Position numbers and translations under genes: made by a program. Source: Candidatus Helicobacter avicola (lineage in GTDB: Bacteria; Campylobacterota; Campylobacteria; Campylobacterales; Helicobacteraceae). From it: DNA of 47,364 nucleotides. Location: assembly GCA_019112865.1 (NCBI GenBank), contig DXIN01000004.1, positions 1 to 47,364 of the forward strand. The letters are read 5' to 3'. The notes beneath the pieces are model-generated. The model made no database searches. It was not told the DNA's origin and saw nothing but the letters and a program-made list of their open reading frames with translations. How positions within the stretch are numbered: position 1 is the stretch's first letter; each line of letters begins with the position of its first letter. Shown one piece after another: positions 43,120-47,364 of the stretch.

Positions 43120-44235
43120 CTATTGTAATTCTAAATTTTGTGTTCTGATGTAGCCTATGATTTGGTTGTTATTTGGATTTGTCTTTTTGTCTAAGTTGTG
43201 GAAAACAACCTTTGTAAAGCCTTTGTATGTTTTTTTGTTAGCCAAAAATGCTTCATACTTATCATTTTCTGTTGCTGTATAGATGATAGCACTTTTGTGG
43301 TGCGGAGACTGAAAGATTGGAATCTGCCCTGTTTGGCTATGGAGTTTTACAAATTGCTTGGGGGTGTTTTGCACCATAGTCTTGAGCTCTTTGGTGCGTT
43401 TGGAATATGTTTCTAACAGGCAAGATTCTAGCTCTTTGGTATTTTGGGCTTTGCTACATTGTAGGTTGCGTTGCTTGAGCCACTGCATTTGCTCCTTTTT
43501 GGTCTCTTTGGCTGTCGCTTCCTCTGCAAAGTCCATAATGAAACGATAAGCAATATTGAGCATATAGTCCTCACGCGCTGTGTAAAAACTATTGCAAATC
43601 CCCTTTTCTACCTTACTTAAGCCCTCTTTGGCACAATCAAACGAAATTTTAAGATTAGGGTAGTGCGATTGTAATGTGCCTGCATTGCGCTCATCTATTG
43701 GTGTTTGGCAAGTCATAGAATCTAAACCCTTACTTGAGTGGAAGATAATGCCTTTATTGTCCTTTTTTAGTGAAAACTGCACATTTTTGCGGCATTGCGC
43801 CTTGTTTGTCGCTTCGCCACAAAGCTCGTCATAATACTTTTGCGTAGGGTGTGCCACCATACCTTCAACCACAATCTCCACTTCGCCGGGAAAAGATGTG
43901 CTATCGCAAATCATGTGTTCATTTGGATTGGCTTTATCTGGAAATTCCCTTATCACCGCACCAAGCTTGCAGATAAACTGCGAGTCCTCGTAATGATACT
44001 CATTTATCCGCATACAATCATAGATATTAAGCCCTTGTTGCTCATAGCACCAGCCCGGGACGACAGATGAAGGGTTACACGAATCAAATCCGCCATACAC
44101 CCCCTCCCAATCACTTGAGGTTGCAAAGCTTTTGACATCTTGGCTTATGGTTGTTCGTGGCTCTTGTATTTCAGCTTGGGCTATATGGGTAGTAAAATAC
44201 CAAAGAATTAGGGCTAAAAGGAGCTGTTTAAGCAT
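43120..44235 (-). CDS. exported LprI-domain protein, probably truncated by an amber codon
   Basis: 371 residues. Signal peptide MLKQLLLALILWYFTTHIAQA, a Cys-rich N-terminal half (residues 45-175), an LprI-like domain from about 197 (SFDCAKEGLSKVEKGIC, then QMQWLKQRNLQCS and ESCLLETYSKR) and an SH3-like tail ending in NLELQ. The same domain occurs in the protein at 8342-9325. Periplasmic; lysozyme-inhibitor relation is inferred from the family. The TAG is followed in frame by another open stretch, see the separate entry. Divergent from exbB. Confidence 0.7.
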   Translation of the reverse strand: MLKQLLLALILWYFTTHIAQAEIQEPRTTISQDVKSFATSSDWEGVYGGFDSCNPSSVVPGWCYEQQGLNIYDCMRINEYHYEDSQFICKLGAVIREFPDKANPNEHMICDSTSFPGEVEIVVEGMVAHPTQKYYDELCGEATNKAQCRKNVQFSLKKDNKGIIFHSSKGLDSMTCQTPIDERNAGTLQSHYPNLKISFDCAKEGLSKVEKGICNSFYTAREDYMLNIAYRFIMDFAEEATAKETKKEQMQWLKQRNLQCSKAQNTKELESCLLETYSKRTKELKTMVQNTPKQFVKLHSQTGQIPIFQSPHHKSAIIYTATENDKYEAFLANKKTYKGFTKVVFHNLDKKTNPNNNQIIGYIRTQNLELQ

Positions 44236-44354
44236 TGGTTTCCTTATTATTAAATCGTGCTTTGTAGATGAAATACTATGATTTTATCATAAAAGATAGC
44301 GAACACAAAGGATTTTTAGCGATACTGCCTTAGTTTTGGCTTATAAAGTTATTT

Positions 44355-44369
44355 TAAGAATTATTCTTA
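44355..44369 (+). promoter_or_regulatory. Fur-like operator before exbB-exbD-tonB
   Basis: Perfect palindrome TAAGAATTATTCTTA (7-1-7), AT-rich like Helicobacter Fur boxes. It overlaps a possible -10 (TATAAA, 44368-44373). Iron repression of this operon is expected from the family. Confidence 0.6.
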
Positions 44370-44431
44370 TAAAATTTCACAAAAATATCACAAAAGTATG
44401 AAAGTCATTATCACAAGGAGTGTGCGAAGCC

Positions 44432-44887
44432 ATGGAGCTACTCAAGGAATACATCGATCATATCATATTCTTTATACTGGGGGTTATGAGCTTTTTGGTC
44501 GTGTGGTTTAGCATTGAGCGCACTCTCTTTTATGCCAGACTTAAAATTGAGCAATACCCCACAAAAGAAGAGTTGGAAGAAGCTCTTAGCAAAAATCTTA
44601 CCGCGCTCTATATCATTTACTCTAATGCCCCATATATAGGGCTTTTAGGCACGGTTGTAGGGATTATGATCACTTTTTATGATATGGGTGTGAGTGGAGG
44701 GCTTGATGCTAAAACCATTATGATAGGACTCTCCACTGCATTAAAAGCCACTGCCTTAGGACTTTTGGTCGCTATTCCAACACTCATTTTATACAATGTC
44801 TTTTTACGCAAGGTTGATGTGTGTCTCAATCACTATCAGGTCCTTTGTGTCAAATCTCAAGATACCAAGAGCAGGAACGAGCGATGA
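44432..44887 (+). CDS. exbB: TonB-system energiser ExbB
   Basis: 151 residues with three membrane segments: [20 protein letters not shown], then [20 protein letters not shown] and [20 protein letters not shown]. With ExbD it forms the proton channel that drives TonB for iron and cobalamin/nickel uptake through the outer membrane. I choose ATG 44432, 11 bases after AAGGAG; a GTG at 44420 overlaps that site. Stop overlaps exbD start (ATGA). Confidence 0.9.
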   Translation: MELLKEYIDHIIFFILGVMSFLVVWFSIERTLFYARLKIEQYPTKEELEEALSKNLTALYIIYSNAPYIGLLGTVVGIMITFYDMGVSGGLDAKTIMIGLSTALKATALGLLVAIPTLILYNVFLRKVDVCLNHYQVLCVKSQDTKSRNER

Positions 44888-45267
44888 GGCTTCCTAAAAA
44901 AGATGGACTTAATGTTATCCCGCTCATTGATGTGATGCTTGTGTTGTTGGCTATCGTGCTAAGTGTTTCGACTTTTATCGCACAGGGACAAATCAAAGTG
45001 GAGTTACCCAGCTCTAATCAACAATCTATGCCAAGCGATTCTCCTACGATTTTGTTGAGCATTGATAAAGAGGGCAGTATTTTTTTTGACAATGTGCCAG
45101 TGGATATTGCTACTTTAAAAGAAAAAATCTTTGCACTTGATAGCAAGACATTGTTAAAACTTGAGATTGACAAAAGCTCTAAGTTTGAAACATTCGTGCA
45201 GGTCGCGGATATACTAAAAGAAAAGGGGCATGAAAATGTTAGTATCGCCACTTCACAACAACAATAG
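44884..45267 (+). CDS. exbD: TonB-system protein ExbD
   Basis: 127 residues from ATG 44884 ([20 protein letters not shown]). One N-terminal membrane helix holding the proton-carrying Asp in [16 protein letters not shown], then a periplasmic domain ([19 protein letters not shown]). Partner of ExbB and TonB. Overlaps both neighbours. Confidence 0.92.
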   Translation: MRLPKKDGLNVIPLIDVMLVLLAIVLSVSTFIAQGQIKVELPSSNQQSMPSDSPTILLSIDKEGSIFFDNVPVDIATLKEKIFALDSKTLLKLEIDKSSKFETFVQVADILKEKGHENVSIATSQQQ

Positions 45268-45895
45268 CTTATTTACACCAAGCAAGATAGGCTTTTTTGC
45301 TTCACTACTTTTGCATATGTGCTTTGTGTATCTTATCATCGAAAAATTCCAGCCCACACAAGTCGCCCAAAATGGTGTCCATAGCATCACTCTCGCACTT
45401 GCTACGATACAAACTCCAAGTGTGCAGGATACTCAACCCAAGCCTACGCCCAAACCAAACAAGATTCAAAAGCAGCAACCCAAGCCTATACCTCAAAAAG
45501 CGCATAATCCGGTCCCCCAAGAGGTTGTAGAGCAGACTTCAGAATCTATGCGCGCCAAAGAGGCTAATGATCAAAGCTTTGGTGATGTGGTGCAACGCAC
45601 TGCCAAAAATGATGGAGAATATAATGAAATCTATGACAAGATTCAATCAGCCATTACCCAAAAGCAAGAACACCCATTTATGCTCCGCAAACGCGGGATT
45701 GAGGGTGAGGTAACCGTGGAATTTGATGTCTATGTAGATGGTAGGGTGGATAATATCAGTGTCATACGTCCCTCTCAATATGAGGCATTTAATGAAGCTT
45801 CTATCAAGGCTGTGAGAGATGCGTCCAAGAATTTTCCTCGATTGCAGCATAATCAAGGCTTTACGATAGTCTTGAAATACAATTTAGTTTCATAA
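45236..45895 (+). CDS. tonB: energy-transducing protein TonB
   Basis: About 219 residues. One N-terminal membrane anchor (IGFFASLLLHMCFVYLII), a Pro/Lys/Gln-rich periplasmic spacer (QPKPTPKPNKIQKQQPKP) and the C-terminal TonB domain (GIEGEVTVEFDVYVDGRVDN, FNEASIKAVRDASKNFP). It transmits force to outer-membrane receptors. ATG 45236 lies nine bases after AAGG; ATG 45230 is too near. Overlaps exbD. Confidence 0.92.
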   Translation: MLVSPLHNNNSLFTPSKIGFFASLLLHMCFVYLIIEKFQPTQVAQNGVHSITLALATIQTPSVQDTQPKPTPKPNKIQKQQPKPIPQKAHNPVPQEVVEQTSESMRAKEANDQSFGDVVQRTAKNDGEYNEIYDKIQSAITQKQEHPFMLRKRGIEGEVTVEFDVYVDGRVDNISVIRPSQYEAFNEASIKAVRDASKNFPRLQHNQGFTIVLKYNLVS

Positions 45896-45953
45896 ATTTT
45901 TAAATAATGTAATATCACTAGAGCATTTTGTATATATTTGTAACATACAATCG

Positions 45954-45967
45954 TTTTTTTTTTTTTT
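45954..45967 (+). repeat. poly-T14 tract upstream of the chemoreceptor
   Basis: Fourteen T, about 165 bases before the chemoreceptor start. No gene is seen in 45896-46132. A length-variable tract here could alter promoter spacing. Confidence 0.6.
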
Positions 45968-46132
45968 GTTAGGGGCTTTTTATGGAAAAGCTTGGGTTTG
46001 GGGTATCATTCTCTCGGAATAATTACCAAAATCTAGCATAAATCTTTGCAATGTTATGCTTGTAGCAAGATGATAATTTGCATAGAAAATAGTGGTGGCA
46101 TGTTGCATAGATTGTGCTTAAGGAGCAGAGGA

Positions 46133-47364
46133 ATGCGTTTTTTTAACAATCTCAAAATCGGCACGAAAATCATCGTCGTGGTGATACTTGTCCTAAGTCT
46201 TGGCATAGCGAGTCTAGGCATCATCATCAGCAACCAGGTTAGCAACGAGATAGAATCCAACATAGAAAGCATTTTGCGTGCGAATGTGCAGAAAAATGCG
46301 AATTTTGTGCAAGGCAAGTTTAATGAAGTCATCGCCACGCTTGAAAATACAGGTGATGTGCTAAGCACGCTTGCCACACGGGAGCATGGAAGGCAGTTTG
46401 TGGCAGATTCTATACTCAATCTCAAGAGTATGCTTGAGGCATCGTCTTGGAGCAACTTTGCCTATTTGTATGTGCCAAAGGCAGATGAGAATCTGCGCAC
46501 TATGGATAAGCGGTTTATTACGCCCGATGGGGAGTTTGTGGTGCTCTATGAGGATAAGGGCAAGGCGGCTAAAGAACGTGTGGGTATCTTGCAGGCACAG
46601 GGTGTTATTCCCAAGATGCCAGCAGTGCAGCGAACTCTCCAGAGCAAAAAATCCATTATAGGTGTGCCTTTGCAAATGAACATCGGCAATCAAACTTTCA
46701 CAAGCGTGAATATGACAATGCCAATCCTTGATAGTAATGGCACGCTTGTGGCGATTTTGGGCACAGTGATCAATCTCAAGGCGATGAGTGATGAGGTGCT
46801 AGACCCAAAATACGATTTATACAAAGATAGCGCGACATTTGTGAGTAATGATAAGGGGTATGTGGCAATACACAGAAACCAATCTATTGTAGGTAGGGCT
46901 ATGCAGGAAGTGAATACGCACCCAAGTATGAAGGCACTTATTGATGCAGTGCAAAATAGAGCAAATACGATCCTACCCTACTATCCTTATGATACACAGA
47001 TAAAGTCGCTAGCAGCTTTGCAGTCTTTTGAAATCGGGCATGGGGATTTGAGTGCGCATTGGTCGATGGTGATGTGTGTGCCAGAGAGTGCCGTGTATGC
47101 GCCACTCACGCGTTTGCAGCTCACAATCGTGCTTGTGAGTGTGCTTATTATGATTGCGCTCATCGTGCTTGTGTGGCTTTTTGTGCGGCAGTTTGTGAGC
47201 AAGAGGATTGTGATTATCCTAAACACCCTCCTAAACTTCTTTAGACTCCTCAATCACGAAAAGGTAGAGGTTAAGCCTATCATCATTAGGGCAAATGACG
47301 AATTAGGAGCTATGGGCAGAGCTATCAATGAAAACATACAAAAGGCTAAATCAGACCTCGACCA
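46133..47364 (+). CDS. methyl-accepting chemotaxis protein, 3' end cut by window
   Basis: ATG 46133, AAGGAG seven bases upstream. The 410 residues present show a membrane helix (IIVVVILVLSLGIASLGIII), a large periplasmic dCache-like sensor (FNMT-like VNMTMPILDSNGTLVAILG, then SNDKGYVAIHRNQSIVGRAM), a second helix (LTIVLVSVLIMIALIVLVWL) and the start of a HAMP linker (ANDELGAMGRAINENIQKA). The signalling domain that binds CheA/CheW lies beyond the window. Ligand unknown. Confidence 0.88.
   Translation, partial: MRFFNNLKIGTKIIVVVILVLSLGIASLGIIISNQVSNEIESNIESILRANVQKNANFVQGKFNEVIATLENTGDVLSTLATREHGRQFVADSILNLKSMLEASSWSNFAYLYVPKADENLRTMDKRFITPDGEFVVLYEDKGKAAKERVGILQAQGVIPKMPAVQRTLQSKKSIIGVPLQMNIGNQTFTSVNMTMPILDSNGTLVAILGTVINLKAMSDEVLDPKYDLYKDSATFVSNDKGYVAIHRNQSIVGRAMQEVNTHPSMKALIDAVQNRANTILPYYPYDTQIKSLAALQSFEIGHGDLSAHWSMVMCVPESAVYAPLTRLQLTIVLVSVLIMIALIVLVWLFVRQFVSKRIVIILNTLLNFFRLLNHEKVEVKPIIIRANDELGAMGRAINENIQKAKSDLD

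Noticed and set aside
43120-43122. TAG as a recoded codon (pyrrolysine or programmed readthrough)
   Set aside because: No sign of pyrrolysine machinery in the lineage and no readthrough signal seen; a nonsense mutation is simpler.

Overview
The window looks like the chromosome of an enterohepatic-type Helicobacter. Evidence for this: flagellar genes (fliR, fliW) and the pseudaminic-acid gene pseC, a TonB/ExbBD set, a Hof/Hop-like outer membrane protein, the gene order dapC-like/murC/small membrane protein/mutS2 known from Helicobacter, abundant poly-G/C tracts in surface-glycan genes, and periplasmic nitrite reductase NrfHA, which as far as I recall gastric H. pylori lacks. I cannot name the species. 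No rRNA, phage, IS element or CRISPR was found.

Layout. 1-3.8 kb (minus strand): surface-carbohydrate genes, namely a phase-variable FkbM methyltransferase, a methyltransferase split at a G10 tract, a flavin reductase and waaF. 3.9-8.3 kb (plus): transketolase and an AddB-like nuclease. 8.3-12.2 kb (minus): an LprI-domain exported protein, pseC, a coiled-coil possibly flagellar protein, and a GT9 glycosyltransferase ending at a G9 tract. 12.3-14.7 kb (minus): nrfA and nrfH. 14.9-17.7 kb: pgeF, an outer-membrane barrel protein, and a frameshifted phase-variable GT9-like gene. 17.7-20.9 kb (minus): dnaJ-lipoprotein-tlyA-ribF, overlapping like an operon. 21-25.3 kb (plus): recR, cytochrome c, alr, serB, fliR and a GNAT acetyltransferase. 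25.5-29.9 kb (minus): valS, a rhodanese-like protein, murG. 30-32.4 kb (plus): fliW and a UvrD-like helicase. Then four tRNAs (Lys, Glu, Val, Asp), an AEC permease, cyclophilin, an exported protein, tRNA-Asn, a frameshifted GT2, mutS2, a small membrane protein, murC, a dapC-like aminotransferase, four tRNAs (Gly, Leu, Cys, Ser), a second LprI-domain protein broken by an in-frame TAG, exbB-exbD-tonB behind a Fur-like palindrome, and the start of a chemoreceptor.

Two systems stand out. (1) Six homopolymeric G/C tracts of 9 or 10 residues. Four lie inside carbohydrate-modification genes (one reads ON, three OFF), one sits at the 3' end of a glycosyltransferase, and one is upstream of the outer-membrane protein. 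Together they look like a contingency-locus set for surface glycans. (2) An interspersed repeat family of about 110-155 bp, at least eight copies here. Each unit has a conserved block (core ACCAGCGACATTACAGAATC) and most end in a hairpin whose stem sequence differs between copies but still pairs. Three copies lie in open reading frames in the same frame and encode the same peptide (about 49 residues per unit). Two of these are in tandem inside a GNAT acetyltransferase and one is inside a glycosyltransferase. This resembles the protein-embedded palindromic elements of Rickettsia, and I do not know of a description in Helicobacter.
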